A stretch of DNA of 64,000 bases from Sphingobacteriales bacterium 44-61 (GCA_001898405.1 MKTW01000001.1:124001-188000); one strand, 5' to 3'. Positions 8,131 through 18,492 are shown, numbered from the stretch's first letter. A program made the numbers and translations. Notes: a model not told the origin generated them from the sequence alone.

Positions 8131-9384
8131 ATGGAAGGAGTTGTAGCACATACAAATTTGCATTTTACTGAAGCGGCAAAACGTTTGCACGGAGTGGTGA
8201 ACCGGACGCCGCTTCAGTTGAATGCAAATCTTTCCCGCAAATACAACTGTAATGTGTATTTGAAAAGGGAAGACCTGCAGGTAGTGCGCAGTTATAAACT
8301 GCGCGGCGCCTATAATATGATGAAAAGCCTGCCACTGGAAGAATTGCAGGCGGGTGTGGTTTGCGCAAGCGCCGGCAATCATGCACAGGGCTTTGCATTC
8401 AGCTGTAAAAAGCTTGGGGTGAAAGGTGTAGTGTTCATGCCCATCATTACGCCCAAACAGAAAGTGAACCAGACAAAAATGTTTGGCGAAAGCAATATCG
8501 AGATCAAACTCATAGGCGACACTTTTGATGATTGCGCCCTCGCCGCCAAACAATACACTGAAGAGAATGGCATGACCTTTATTCCTCCATTCGATGACTA
8601 CCGCATCATTGAAGGCCAGGCCACTGTTGCCGTAGAGATATTGGAAGATCTCTCCAGCATTGATTATATTTTTATTCCGATTGGCGGAGGAGGATTGAGC
8701 TCCGGTGTGGGCTCTTATTTCAAGATCTTCTCTCCTCAAACAAAAGTCATCGGCCTCGAACCTGAAGGCGCCCCTTCCATGCTGGCAGCATTAAGGGCAG
8801 GCAAACCCGTAACGCTTGAACAGATCGAACGGTTTGTGGACGGCGCTGCTGTAAAAAGAGTCGGCGACCTTACTTATTCCATCTGCAAGGAAGTGTTGGA
8901 TGATATGCGGCTGGTGCCCGAAGGAAAAATATGCACCACTATCCTGAGGCTGTATAATGAAGATGCCATTGTTGTTGAGCCTGCCGGCGCTATGTCCATC
9001 GCAGCGCTGGATCAATTTGCAGAGCAGATCAAAGGCAAAAATGTTGTTTGCATCGTAAGCGGCAGCAACAATGATATTGACCGCATGCAGGAGATCAAAG
9101 AAAGAAGCCTGCAGTATGAAGGGCTGAAACACTATTTCCTGATCAGCTTTGCTCAAAGACCGGGAGCACTCAAAGAATTTGTAACCAACGTGCTTGGGCC
9201 AACAGATGATATCACCCGTTTCGAATACATGCAAAAGACCAATAAAGAGAACGGCCCTGCCCTGGTCGGCATTGAATTACAGTCGAAAAAAGATTATGAG
9301 TCCCTGATCCGGAACCTGGACAACTACCATATCCGTTACACCGAGCTAAACAAGAACGACACGCTTTTCGGTTACCTGGTTTGA
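8131..9384 (+). CDS. ilvA: threonine dehydratase (ammonia-lyase), biosynthetic
   Basis: PLP enzyme converting threonine to 2-oxobutyrate, the entry to isoleucine. The Schiff-base lysine is K56 in VRSYKLRGAYN, and the phosphate-binding glycine loop is PIGGGGLSSG (about residues 184-193). A single ACT-like regulatory domain occupies the C-terminus (from about residue 330, HYFLISFAQRPGALKEFV), giving the 417-aa short form similar in length to Bacillus IlvA. An AAGGA-like sequence precedes the ATG. It closes the ilv block 24 nt after ilvC. The ACT domain and operon position favour the biosynthetic role over a catabolic TdcB. Confidence 0.95.
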   Translation: MEGVVAHTNLHFTEAAKRLHGVVNRTPLQLNANLSRKYNCNVYLKREDLQVVRSYKLRGAYNMMKSLPLEELQAGVVCASAGNHAQGFAFSCKKLGVKGVVFMPIITPKQKVNQTKMFGESNIEIKLIGDTFDDCALAAKQYTEENGMTFIPPFDDYRIIEGQATVAVEILEDLSSIDYIFIPIGGGGLSSGVGSYFKIFSPQTKVIGLEPEGAPSMLAALRAGKPVTLEQIERFVDGAAVKRVGDLTYSICKEVLDDMRLVPEGKICTTILRLYNEDAIVVEPAGAMSIAALDQFAEQIKGKNVVCIVSGSNNDIDRMQEIKERSLQYEGLKHYFLISFAQRPGALKEFVTNVLGPTDDITRFEYMQKTNKENGPALVGIELQSKKDYESLIRNLDNYHIRYTELNKNDTLFGYLV

Positions 9385-9534
9385 TGAAATCCCGAAAATC
9401 CACATCTTTTGTGGAAAATTCTTAACAAATCCACCTATCTGTCTGAAAAATATTTAGTAATTTACGACGATTCTTGCCATATTTTCAGACATTACTATAC
9501 TTTTTTATTGTTTATCTAAAAATTGAATTGCTTT
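9385..9534 (+). promoter_or_regulatory. ilvA-gltB spacer
   Basis: This 150-nt gap holds a small hairpin (TCCACA at 9399-9404 with TGTGGA at 9410-9415) not followed by a T-run, then an A/T-rich stretch. No clear TAnnTTTG promoter was found, so whether gltBD has its own promoter is open. Confidence 0.35.
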
Positions 9535-12500
9535 ATGACAGGCAATAAGGGATTGTACAGCCCATCCTTCGAGCATGATGCCTGCGGGATCGGGTTTGTG
9601 GCGAATATCAAAGGGGGTAAATCACATCAGAACATTGCTGATGCACTGACGGTGTTGGAAAACATGGAACACCGCGGCGCCTGTGGTTGTGAAAACAATA
9701 CAGGTGATGGCGCCGGTATTATGATCCAGGTGCCGCATGAATTCTTCTTTGATGAATGCATTAAGCTGGGCGTGCATCTTCCTTCTTATGGAAAGTATGG
9801 AGTAGGAATGCTTTTCTTTCCCCGGGAGATCAGGCTCCGGGAAGAATGCCGTGAGATCTTCAACCGCACTGCTGAAAAATTAGGACTGGAGATACTCGCT
9901 TACCGCAAAGTGCCGGTTAACACACATGATATTGGCCCCACAGCCCTGAGTGTTGAACCAGAAATTGAACAGGTATTCATCGCCTGCCCCGATCATATTT
10001 CCAACCCGGATGAATTTGAACGGAAATTATTTATACTGCGCAATTACGCCAGCCACACCGTTCTCAACACTGTAAGAAAAGATGAGATCGGTTTTTATAT
10101 TGCCTCCCTTTCTTACAAAACATTAGTGTATAAAGGTCAGCTTACCAGCGGCCAGGTCCGCCGCTACTTCACTGATCTCAGCAATAAAAGAATGGTCAGC
10201 GCTTTCGGACTGGTGCATTCCCGCTTTGCCACCAACACTTTCCCTTCCTGGAAACTGGCTCAGCCATTCCGTTTCATTGCACACAATGGTGAGATCAATA
10301 CATTGCAGGGAAACCTGAACTGGCTGAAGACAAGCGAGAAGAATTTCACTTCCCCTTATTTCTCCAAGGAAGAAATGGAAATGCTGTTGCCGGTTGTTAC
10401 CGACGGGCAATCAGACAGTGCCTGCCTTGATAATATTATAGAACTGCTTACCATGACCGGCCGTTCGTTGCCACACGTGATGATGATGCTGATACCTGAA
10501 GCTTGGGATGGCAACGAGCAAATGGACCCGCTGAAAAAAGCATTCTATGAATTCCACTCCGCTTTCATGGAACCATGGGACGGCCCGGCTTCCATATCAT
10601 TTACTGATGGAAAGATCATCGGCGCCACACTCGACAGAAATGGCCTTCGCCCCTCCCGCTATTGCGTTACCGCAGACGACCGTGTGATCATGGCTTCAGA
10701 GACTGGCGTCCTGCCCGTTCACCCTTCCCTGATAAAAGAAAAAGGAAGATTACAACCCGGTAAGATGTTCGTGGTGGATATGGAACAGGGCAAGATCATC
10801 AGCGATGAAGAATTGAAAAGAAATATCTGTTCCCAAAAACCTTATGCTGAATGGCTGAACAAATATAAGATCAGGCTGGAAGAATTGCCTGAGCCACGTA
10901 TCATGTTCACCCACCTCGAGCATGACCAGATCTTTAAATACCAGAAAGCATTCGGCTACAGCACAGAAGACCTGGACAATATCATTGCTCCAATGGCGCT
11001 GGAGGGAAAAGAGCCGATCGGTTCTATGGGTTCCGATATTCCCTTAGCAGTATTGAGCGATCAACCCCAGCATATCAGCAGTTATTTTAAACAACTCTTT
11101 GCACAGGTAACCAATCCGCCGATCGATCCCATCCGCGAAAGACTGGTGATGTCGCTTGCCAGCTTTGCCGGCAATAATGGCAACCTGCTGATCGAAGATC
11201 CGCTGACCTGCCATAGCGTAGCATTGAAGCACCCCATTCTTAATAATCATGAGCTGGAACAGATCAGGAGTATTGATACAGGATTGTTCCAGGCTAAAAC
11301 ATTGCAATGCTATTTCAGAGCGAATGGTAAAGACGGCGCATTAAAAGCTGCACTTGACCGTATCTGCCGTTATGCTGTAGATGCGGTGGAAGATGGATTT
11401 AAAGTACTGGTATTGCAAGACAGGGCCGTCGATTCAGACCACGCGCCTATCCCTTCCTTACTGGCAGTATCTTCCATACACCATCACCTGATCCGTAAAG
11501 GACTTCGCGGACAGGTAGGTATCATCGTGGAAGCAGGCGATGCCTGGGAAGTGCATCATTTCGCCTGCCTGATCGCTTTTGGCGCAACTGCGATCAACCC
11601 TTATCTCGCCCTGTCGTCGATCCGCGACATGAAAGAGACAGGCAAACTGCAAACAACACTGACCGATGATGAACTGAAAAAGAATTATATCAAAGCCGTG
11701 AATGAAGGCTTGCTGAAAGTGTTTTCTAAAATGGGGATCTCCACCCTGCAATCATACCAGGGTGCACAGATATTCGAGATCCTTGGCCTGAACAAAGAAG
11801 TGGTTGATAAATATTTCACAGGCGCTACTTCACGTATCGAAGGCATGGGCCTTGATCAGATAGCCAAAGAATCACTGGCCAAACATTTCTTTGCTTTCAG
11901 CAAAAAAGATATACCGGTCGATCGCCTGCCGGTTGGCGGCATCTATCAATGGAAACGCAAAGGTGAATTCCATTTGTTCAACCCGCAAACCATTCACCTG
12001 TTGCAATATTCCACACAGAACAATGATTACAGCACATTCAAGAAATATTCAAAGCTGGTGAATGAACAGGGGGAAAAAGCCTGCACATTACGCAGTCTTT
12101 TCCGTTTCAAAAAATTGCGTCCATCCATTTCCATTGATGAAGTGGAACCTGCAGAAAATATCTTCAGGCGCTTTGCAACAGGCGCCATGAGCTTTGGTTC
12201 CATTTCCTGGGAAGCACATACGACCCTTGCAATTGCCATGAACCGCATCGGCGCCAAAAGCAATACCGGCGAAGGAGGTGAAGATGAAAGAAGATATGAA
12301 CTGATGCCTAATGGCGATTCCATGCGCAGTGCTATCAAACAGGTAGCTTCCGCCCGCTTTGGTGTTACAAGCCTTTATTTAACCGAGGCTGATGAACTGC
12401 AGATCAAAATGGCACAGGGTGCAAAACCCGGTGAAGGCGGTCAATTGCCAGGTCATAAAGTGGATGAGTGGATCGGCAAAACAAGACACTCTACTCCGGG

Positions 12501-14055
12501 CGTGGGATTGATCTCTCCTCCACCGCACCACGATATCTATTCAATAGAAGATCTTGCTCAATTGATATTCGATCTGAAAAACGCTAACCGGAAAGCAAGG
12601 ATCAGTGTGAAACTGGTGAGCAAAGCCGGCGTGGGCACCATTGCAGCAGGTGTTACCAAAGCAAAAGCTGATGTGGTATTGATCTCAGGCTTTGATGGCG
12701 GAACAGGCGCATCTCCTGTTTCTTCTATCAAACATGCAGGACTGCCCTGGGAACTTGGGCTTGCTGAAACACACCAAACACTGGTCAAAAATAAATTGCG
12801 CAGCCGTGTGGTGGTGCAGGCAGATGGACAAATGAAAACCGGCCGCGATATCGCTATCGCCGCCCTGCTGGGCGCTGAAGAATGGGGCATTGCCACTGCA
12901 GCGCTGGTAGTGGAAGGTTGTATCCTGATGCGCAAATGTCATTTGAACACCTGCCCTGTTGGCGTGGCCACACAAGACCCTGATCTGCGCAAACGCTTTA
13001 CCGGCGCAGCCGATCATGTAGTGAACTTCTTCCACTTTATGGTGCAGGAACTTCGCGAGATCATGGCAGAGCTCGGCTATAAAACCGTAAATGAAATGAT
13101 CGGCCAGGTAGATAACCTGGAAGTAAGGGATGATATCACTCACTGGAAATACAAGAACCTCGATATTTCATCCGTATTATATAAAGAACCGGCTTCATTG
13201 TACACAAGTTTGTATTGTACCGAAGAACAGGACCATGGAATGCAGGATATCCTCGACTGGAAATTGCTGGAAGCTGCAAAGCCTGCGCTTGAACAGAAAG
13301 AGAATGTGCGCGCGTCCTTCCCTATCATCAATACAGACCGCACAGCAGGCACTGTTCTTTCAAATGAGATCACCAAAAGATATAAAGCTGCCGGATTGCC
13401 GGAGAATACCATTCATTTCAAATTCATCGGTACGGCAGGCCAAAGTTTTGGCGCTTTCAATACCAAAGGCGTAACGCTGGAACTGGAAGGAGATGCGAAT
13501 GATTATTTCGGCAAAGGGCTCAGCGGCGCCAAACTGATCATCTATCCTCCGCGCAATGCTTCTTTTGTACCAGAAGAGAACAGCATCATCGGCAATGTCG
13601 CTTTCTATGGCGCAACAAGTGGTGAAGCTTATATCCGCGGCAAAGCCGGCGAACGTTTTGGCGTGCGCAATTCCGGCGCACAGGTTGTGGTAGAAGGGAT
13701 CGGTGATCATGGCTGTGAATACATGACCGGTGGCCTTGTAGTGATACTCGGCGATACAGGACGCAATTTCGCTGCCGGCATGAGTGGAGGTATCGCTTAT
13801 GTATATGATGTGAAAGGAAAATTCAGGGAGAACTGCAATACTGAAATGGTTGACCTGGACAAATGCGAACTTGAAGACAAGAACGAATTATTCACCCTGA
13901 TACAAAAACACCTGGAATATACAGACAGTACTGTTGCAAGGTTTATCCTGCAGGACCTGGACAATCAATTGCAACATTTTGTAAAAGTGTTCCCGAAAGA
14001 TTATAAGAGAGTGCTGGTACAGAAAAGAGCTGGTGGCGTACAGGTTAATAATTGA
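9535..14055 (+). CDS. gltB: glutamate synthase, large subunit
   Basis: Makes two glutamates from glutamine and 2-oxoglutarate. Domain order is class II glutamine amidotransferase (mature N-terminal Cys is C17 in HDACGIGF, after a short propeptide), a central domain, the FMN/synthase domain with the 3Fe-4S cysteines in CILMRKCHLNTCPVG, and the C-terminal GXGXG beta-helix (SGAQVVVEGIGDHGCEYMTGG). Length is about 1506 aa, normal. The ATG at 9535 was preferred over a TTG four codons upstream. It follows ilvA and precedes gltD by 41 nt; GltB replenishes the glutamate used by IlvE. Confidence 0.97.
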   Translation: MTGNKGLYSPSFEHDACGIGFVANIKGGKSHQNIADALTVLENMEHRGACGCENNTGDGAGIMIQVPHEFFFDECIKLGVHLPSYGKYGVGMLFFPREIRLREECREIFNRTAEKLGLEILAYRKVPVNTHDIGPTALSVEPEIEQVFIACPDHISNPDEFERKLFILRNYASHTVLNTVRKDEIGFYIASLSYKTLVYKGQLTSGQVRRYFTDLSNKRMVSAFGLVHSRFATNTFPSWKLAQPFRFIAHNGEINTLQGNLNWLKTSEKNFTSPYFSKEEMEMLLPVVTDGQSDSACLDNIIELLTMTGRSLPHVMMMLIPEAWDGNEQMDPLKKAFYEFHSAFMEPWDGPASISFTDGKIIGATLDRNGLRPSRYCVTADDRVIMASETGVLPVHPSLIKEKGRLQPGKMFVVDMEQGKIISDEELKRNICSQKPYAEWLNKYKIRLEELPEPRIMFTHLEHDQIFKYQKAFGYSTEDLDNIIAPMALEGKEPIGSMGSDIPLAVLSDQPQHISSYFKQLFAQVTNPPIDPIRERLVMSLASFAGNNGNLLIEDPLTCHSVALKHPILNNHELEQIRSIDTGLFQAKTLQCYFRANGKDGALKAALDRICRYAVDAVEDGFKVLVLQDRAVDSDHAPIPSLLAVSSIHHHLIRKGLRGQVGIIVEAGDAWEVHHFACLIAFGATAINPYLALSSIRDMKETGKLQTTLTDDELKKNYIKAVNEGLLKVFSKMGISTLQSYQGAQIFEILGLNKEVVDKYFTGATSRIEGMGLDQIAKESLAKHFFAFSKKDIPVDRLPVGGIYQWKRKGEFHLFNPQTIHLLQYSTQNNDYSTFKKYSKLVNEQGEKACTLRSLFRFKKLRPSISIDEVEPAENIFRRFATGAMSFGSISWEAHTTLAIAMNRIGAKSNTGEGGEDERRYELMPNGDSMRSAIKQVASARFGVTSLYLTEADELQIKMAQGAKPGEGGQLPGHKVDEWIGKTRHSTPGVGLISPPPHHDIYSIEDLAQLIFDLKNANRKARISVKLVSKAGVGTIAAGVTKAKADVVLISGFDGGTGASPVSSIKHAGLPWELGLAETHQTLVKNKLRSRVVVQADGQMKTGRDIAIAALLGAEEWGIATAALVVEGCILMRKCHLNTCPVGVATQDPDLRKRFTGAADHVVNFFHFMVQELREIMAELGYKTVNEMIGQVDNLEVRDDITHWKYKNLDISSVLYKEPASLYTSLYCTEEQDHGMQDILDWKLLEAAKPALEQKENVRASFPIINTDRTAGTVLSNEITKRYKAAGLPENTIHFKFIGTAGQSFGAFNTKGVTLELEGDANDYFGKGLSGAKLIIYPPRNASFVPEENSIIGNVAFYGATSGEAYIRGKAGERFGVRNSGAQVVVEGIGDHGCEYMTGGLVVILGDTGRNFAAGMSGGIAYVYDVKGKFRENCNTEMVDLDKCELEDKNELFTLIQKHLEYTDSTVARFILQDLDNQLQHFVKVFPKDYKRVLVQKRAGGVQVNN

Positions 14056-14096
14056 TCGGTCCTTTATTTCAAAACAAAAAGTAAAATCATCTTCTG

Positions 14097-15605
14097 ATGG
14101 GCAAGCCAACAGGATTTAAAGAGTTCACCAGGGAATTGCCTGGTAAAGTGCCGGTGCAGGAAAGGCTGCATAATTATAATGAGTTTGTGGAGAAATTCAG
14201 CGATCAGAAACTGAATGAACAATCGGCCCGCTGCATGAATTGCGGTGTTCCATTCTGCCACAGCGGTTGCCCACTGGGCAATGTGATCCCTGAATTCAAT
14301 GATGCGGTGTACCGGAAAGACTGGAAAGAAGCGTATGATGTACTTACATCCACCAATAACTTCCCTGAGTTCACGGGTCGCATCTGCCCTGCTCCCTGCG
14401 AGTCTGCCTGCGTGCTGGGCATTAACCAACCACCCGTAGCTATTGAAGAAATTGAAAGGCATATCATCGAGATCGCTTTTGATAAAGGGTTTGTAAAACC
14501 TAAAAGACCGAATCTCCGGTCGGGTAAAAAAGTGGCCGTGATCGGCTCTGGCCCTGCAGGGCTTGCTGCTGCTGCGCAACTCAATTATGCCGGCCATAGC
14601 GTTACCGTTTTTGAAAGGGATGATAAGCCAGGTGGCCTGCTACAGTATGGCATACCAGATTTCAAATTAGAGAAATGGGTAGTGGAAAGAAGGATAAAAC
14701 TGATGGAAGAAGAAGGTGTGCAGTTTCAATGCCATGCCAATGTAGGTGTAAACGTACATATCAATGACCTGCTGCGCGAATACAATGCTATTGTACTGGC
14801 TTGTGGTTCTACAGTACCCCGCAATCTCCCGGTACCAGGCAGGGAATTGAAGGGCATCCATTTCGCCATGCAATTCCTGAAGCAACAGAATAAACGCAAT
14901 GCAGGAAAAGACCCGCTTGCTTATGCCAACGTGGAAAGCAATATCCTGGATGAACATTTACTGGCTACCGGCAAAAACGTGGTAGTGATCGGTGGTGGTG
15001 ATACGGGTTCCGACTGTGTAGGCACATCCAACCGCCAGGGCGCTAAATCAGTTACACAATTTGAATTATTACCCAAGCCGCCCGAAGGCCGCACAGGGCA
15101 GATGCCCTGGCCTACCTATCCCATGGTATTGAAAACGACTTCCTCTCATGAAGAAGGATGTGAAAGGCATTGGGCGATTGCTACCAAAGAATTCGTCGGC
15201 GACGCGAAAGGACAATTGAAAGCCCTGAAAGTGGTGGACCTGGAATGGAAAGCTTCATCAGAGGGAAGACCTGCACAATTCGCCGAAGTGCCGGGCAGTG
15301 AAAGAGAGATCCCCTGCGAGCTGGCTTTACTTGCAATGGGTTTTCTGCATCCGCAGCATGAAGGATTATTGAATGCACTGGAAATAGAAAGGGACGAAAG
15401 AGGCAATATCAAAGCGACAGATAAAAACTATCAAACCAGCCTTTCCAAGATCTTTACAGCCGGTGACGCCCGCCGGGGGCAGTCGCTGGTGGTATGGGCG
15501 ATCAGCGAAGGAAGAGAATGCGCCCGGAAAGTGGACGAATTTCTGAGCAGTGGCATTTCCCTGCTGGAAACCAGGGATTCGATACTGCAGCTTGCTTCGC
15601 TCTGA
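14097..15605 (+). CDS. gltD: glutamate synthase, small subunit
   Basis: FAD/NAD(P)H-dependent electron-supplying subunit of glutamate synthase. The N-terminal 4Fe-4S cysteine motifs are CMNCGVPFCHSGCP and GRICPAPCESACVLG. The FAD-binding loop is GSGPAGLAAA and the NADPH-binding loop GGGDTGSDCVG; a C-terminal AGDARRGQSLVVWAI closes the FAD site. Length 502 aa is slightly longer than E. coli GltD (472). It lies directly after gltB and ends the long biosynthetic run, 35 nt before a strong terminator. Confidence 0.96.
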   Translation: MGKPTGFKEFTRELPGKVPVQERLHNYNEFVEKFSDQKLNEQSARCMNCGVPFCHSGCPLGNVIPEFNDAVYRKDWKEAYDVLTSTNNFPEFTGRICPAPCESACVLGINQPPVAIEEIERHIIEIAFDKGFVKPKRPNLRSGKKVAVIGSGPAGLAAAAQLNYAGHSVTVFERDDKPGGLLQYGIPDFKLEKWVVERRIKLMEEEGVQFQCHANVGVNVHINDLLREYNAIVLACGSTVPRNLPVPGRELKGIHFAMQFLKQQNKRNAGKDPLAYANVESNILDEHLLATGKNVVVIGGGDTGSDCVGTSNRQGAKSVTQFELLPKPPEGRTGQMPWPTYPMVLKTTSSHEEGCERHWAIATKEFVGDAKGQLKALKVVDLEWKASSEGRPAQFAEVPGSEREIPCELALLAMGFLHPQHEGLLNALEIERDERGNIKATDKNYQTSLSKIFTAGDARRGQSLVVWAISEGRECARKVDEFLSSGISLLETRDSILQLASL

Positions 15606-15639
15606 CCGGGATGTGAAATCAAGACACTGAAGAGTTTAT

Positions 15640-15674
15640 AACTCCTGCCAGTTTACTCAGGCAGGAGTTTTTTT
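15640..15674 (+). terminator. rho-independent terminator after gltD
   Basis: AACTCCTGCC (15640-15649) pairs perfectly with GGCAGGAGTT (15660-15669) around a 10-nt loop and is followed by a run of T to 15674. It ends the ilv-glt block. Confidence 0.9.
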
Positions 15675-15858
15675 ATGTCTGATCATTCAAATAATAAATA
15701 TTAATAATTTATTATTTTAATCGACAATTACACATTTTTTAAACATTTGTTCAAATATTTTTCACATTATATACAATTATGCTAATAATAATCTAATTTA
15801 GGATTGATGATTGCTGCATAACGTTTTTATTTAATACTTAAACCCCACTTTACTGAGT
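15675..15858 (+). other. A/T-rich upstream region of amt
   Basis: A 184-nt strongly A/T-rich stretch between the gltD terminator and the amt start. It presumably carries the amt promoter, but no clear -33/-7 pair could be picked out and no gene is visible. Confidence 0.4.
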
Positions 15859-17250
15859 ATGAGCAAAACAACCGTGAAACAGGTGGCTCCTTTTCTCGTA
15901 TTGCTGATCATAGCGGTCGCAGCGATCTTTGTGAGCCCGGCAGCATCTTTCGATCCGGCTTCTATTTTAAAAGAAGACGGCACACCCAAATACACTTACA
16001 ATAGTGGAGACATTGCCTGGATGTTGGTATCCTGCGCATTCGTTTTCCTGATGACACCCGCTCTTGCATTTTTCTATGGTGGCATGGTCGGACGTAAAAA
16101 CGTTCTCTCCACCATGATCAAGAGCACGGTTTCAGCCGGTATCATTTCTGTGCTGTGGATCGTTATCCAGTTCAGCCTTTGCTTTGGCAAATCCATTAAT
16201 GGGCTGATCGGCGACCCGCGCACATTTTTCTTTTTTAAAGATGTCATGAATGGTGAACCCTGGAGTCTTGCATCCACCATCCCCTTACCTCTTTTTGCTT
16301 TTTTCCAGTTGATGTTTGCCATCATCACTCCTGGCCTTGTAGTAGGTGCAGTGGCTGAGCGGATCCGTTTCAGTTCATACACGCTCTTTATTGTCTTATT
16401 CGGCATACTGGTCTATGCCCCTCTCTGCCATATGGCATGGCATCCCAATGGATTGATGGCCGGATGGGGCGTCCAGGATTTTGCCGGCGGCACTGTTGTG
16501 CATATTTCTGCCGGCATGGCCGCCCTTGCAGGCGCACTGGTGCTTAAACCCCGCAAAAACCCTGCTGCTACGGCTCCTGCCAATATTCCCTATGTATTGA
16601 TCGGTACCGGCCTGCTGTGGTTTGGCTGGTTCGGTTTCAATGCCGGCAGTGCTGTGGGTGCCGGCCCTCTGGGCGTATATGCTTTTGCCACTACCAATAC
16701 AGCCGCCGCTGCTGCTGGTTTGTCCTGGATGTTCTGGGATGTGATCCGCGGAAAAAAACCTTCTGTGCTGGGTTTCTGTATCGGCGCTGTAGTAGGTCTT
16801 GTTGCCATCACGCCTGCTGCAGGCTTTGTAGGCGTTCCTCAAGCTTTATTCATCGGCTTTATTGCAGCGATCATTTCAAATGTCATTGCTGAATTCCTGA
16901 AACATAAAACCAGGTACGATGATCCATTGGATGTATTTGCCTGTCATGGTATCGGCGGTATCACCGGCATGCTTCTCACCGGCGTTTTCAGCACAGTAAA
17001 ACCAATAGAAGGCGCCCTGTTCCCTTCCCAGTTCCCGATCCAACTGGTAGGTATGCTTGTAGCTGTGAGCTATAGTTTTGCTATGTCCTTTATCATCTTC
17101 AAAGTGATCAACCTGGTATTGCCCATGCGGGTTACACAGGAAGAAGAAGCTGAGGGACTGGATGCATCGCAACACAATGAAAAATACCTTCAGGGTACTT
17201 TGCTGGTGCATCACAACGGAAATTTTGAAGAAAAGACGATCGCAGAATAA
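15859..17250 (+). CDS. amt: ammonium transporter, Amt family
   Basis: Inner-membrane ammonium channel. An N-terminal hydrophobic segment (residues 9-30, probable cleaved signal peptide) is followed by an external loop and the eleven-helix Amt core starting at GDIAWMLVSCAFVFLMTP, with the family signature FFYGGMVGRKNVLS. The two pore histidines appear in LCHMAWHPNG and FACHGIGGITGM. Length is 463 aa. No glnK/PII gene is adjacent; instead a porin follows by 117 nt. Proximity to gltBD suggests a nitrogen-acquisition cluster. Confidence 0.95.
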   Translation: MSKTTVKQVAPFLVLLIIAVAAIFVSPAASFDPASILKEDGTPKYTYNSGDIAWMLVSCAFVFLMTPALAFFYGGMVGRKNVLSTMIKSTVSAGIISVLWIVIQFSLCFGKSINGLIGDPRTFFFFKDVMNGEPWSLASTIPLPLFAFFQLMFAIITPGLVVGAVAERIRFSSYTLFIVLFGILVYAPLCHMAWHPNGLMAGWGVQDFAGGTVVHISAGMAALAGALVLKPRKNPAATAPANIPYVLIGTGLLWFGWFGFNAGSAVGAGPLGVYAFATTNTAAAAAGLSWMFWDVIRGKKPSVLGFCIGAVVGLVAITPAAGFVGVPQALFIGFIAAIISNVIAEFLKHKTRYDDPLDVFACHGIGGITGMLLTGVFSTVKPIEGALFPSQFPIQLVGMLVAVSYSFAMSFIIFKVINLVLPMRVTQEEEAEGLDASQHNEKYLQGTLLVHHNGNFEEKTIAE

Positions 17251-17286
17251 TCCCTACCCCGTCTCTAACCATTAACCATAGAAAAA

Positions 17287-17338
17287 GGCACAGATCAATC
17301 AGTATAAACTTCTCGCAAAAGTTTATACCTGCTGTGCC
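17287..17338. repeat. nested inverted repeat between amt and porin gene
   Basis: An inner 9-bp dyad (GTATAAACT 17302-17310 with AGTTTATAC 17320-17328) sits inside an outer 7-bp dyad (GGCACAG 17287-17293 with CTGTGCC 17332-17338). As RNA it would form a two-part hairpin with an internal loop. The following CTTTCCTT is a weak U tract, so it could be a leaky terminator or a processing element separating amt from the porin. Confidence 0.6.
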
Positions 17339-17367
17339 CTTTCCTTAACATCTAAAATGTAAATACA

Positions 17368-18435
17368 ATGTTACGAAAAAATAGCTTTTTGCTGTTGCTG
17401 ACAGCGTGTGCCTGCACAAATATCTTCGCACAGGATTCCACGGCCAAAGAAAGCCCGCTGAAAATCTCCGGCTCTGTGGATGCTTATTACCGGTACAATT
17501 TTGATAATACTCCCAACGGAGGCCTGGGGTTCAATAGTCTCACCAGCTTCACCAATTCACAGAATACGTTCCAGTTAGGTATGGCTTCCCTGAAAGCCAC
17601 CTACTCCACTGAAAAAGCAGGCGTTGTAGCCGATCTGGGCTTTGGCAAAAGAGCTGAAGAGTTTTCTTATGCCGATGAAAAATCTCTTCAGATCGTCAAG
17701 CAGGCATACGTTTACTGGAAGCCTTCCGAAAAACTGACCCTGTCGCTGGGCAAATGGGGCACACATATCGGTTATGAAGTGCTCGACCCGCAGGTGAACA
17801 GGAACTACAGCATGTCTTATATGTTTTCTTATGGCCCGTTTTCCCATACCGGCGTGAAAGCTGATCTCGCTTTGAACAATGGGAATGGCATTATGATCGG
17901 TATTGCCAATCCTACGGATATTACTTCGCCCAACTGGGCGAGTACTAAAGTGCTGAATGCACAGTACAGTCATGTAGGTGACAAGTTCTCCATCTTTGCT
18001 AACTATTCCGGTTGGTTTGGCGCAAAGTCAAGCCCGGCTGCTGTCAGTGTCAACCAGGTAGGCATCACGGCTTCCGCCAAAGTTTCGGATAAGTTCGGTA
18101 TCGGTTATGATGGGACTATTCAATTATTGAAAAATGATGTGAAAGACGGCACAGACAAATGGTGGGGCTCTGCCCTTTATTTCAATTATGATCCCACTGC
18201 CGCACTGGGTCTTACTCTTCGCACAGAGTATTTCGCAGATGAAAAAGATGCTGTAAAGATTGGTGCAGATATTTTCCAGGCAACCTTATCTGCGCAATAC
18301 AAAACCGGCAATTTCACGCTGATCCCCGAATTCAGGTTGGATAATGCATCACAACCTGTATTCAGCAAGAATGATGGGGTTACTGGTAAAAAAAGCACAG
18401 CTACTTTCCTGATAGCAGGTATGTTCAGTTTCTGA
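17368..18435 (+). CDS. outer-membrane beta-barrel porin (BBP2/OmpL-like)
   Basis: A signal peptide (MLRKNSFLLLLTACACTNIFA) is followed by alternating amphipathic strands: LKISGSVDAYYRYNF, then repeated motifs such as KQAYVYWKPSEKLTLSLGKW, and a terminal Phe (AGMFSF), all typical of an outer-membrane barrel. The sequence pattern fits the putative beta-barrel porin-2 family; the substrate is unknown. Length 355 aa. Placement after amt suggests an outer-membrane route for small nitrogen compounds, which is inference. A bidirectional terminator follows immediately. Confidence 0.8.
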   Translation: MLRKNSFLLLLTACACTNIFAQDSTAKESPLKISGSVDAYYRYNFDNTPNGGLGFNSLTSFTNSQNTFQLGMASLKATYSTEKAGVVADLGFGKRAEEFSYADEKSLQIVKQAYVYWKPSEKLTLSLGKWGTHIGYEVLDPQVNRNYSMSYMFSYGPFSHTGVKADLALNNGNGIMIGIANPTDITSPNWASTKVLNAQYSHVGDKFSIFANYSGWFGAKSSPAAVSVNQVGITASAKVSDKFGIGYDGTIQLLKNDVKDGTDKWWGSALYFNYDPTAALGLTLRTEYFADEKDAVKIGADIFQATLSAQYKTGNFTLIPEFRLDNASQPVFSKNDGVTGKKSTATFLIAGMFSF

Positions 18436-18454
18436 CATTATATAAGATTTGACT

Positions 18455-18492
18455 AAAAAGCAATGGCCCGTATTACACAGGCCATTGCTTTT
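18455..18492. terminator. bidirectional rho-independent terminator
   Basis: AAAAGCAATGGCC and GGCCATTGCTTTT form a perfect stem with an 11-12-nt loop, flanked by A-run on the left and T-run on the right. It separates the convergent porin gene (plus) and the beta-barrel receptor gene (minus) and can serve both. Confidence 0.85.
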
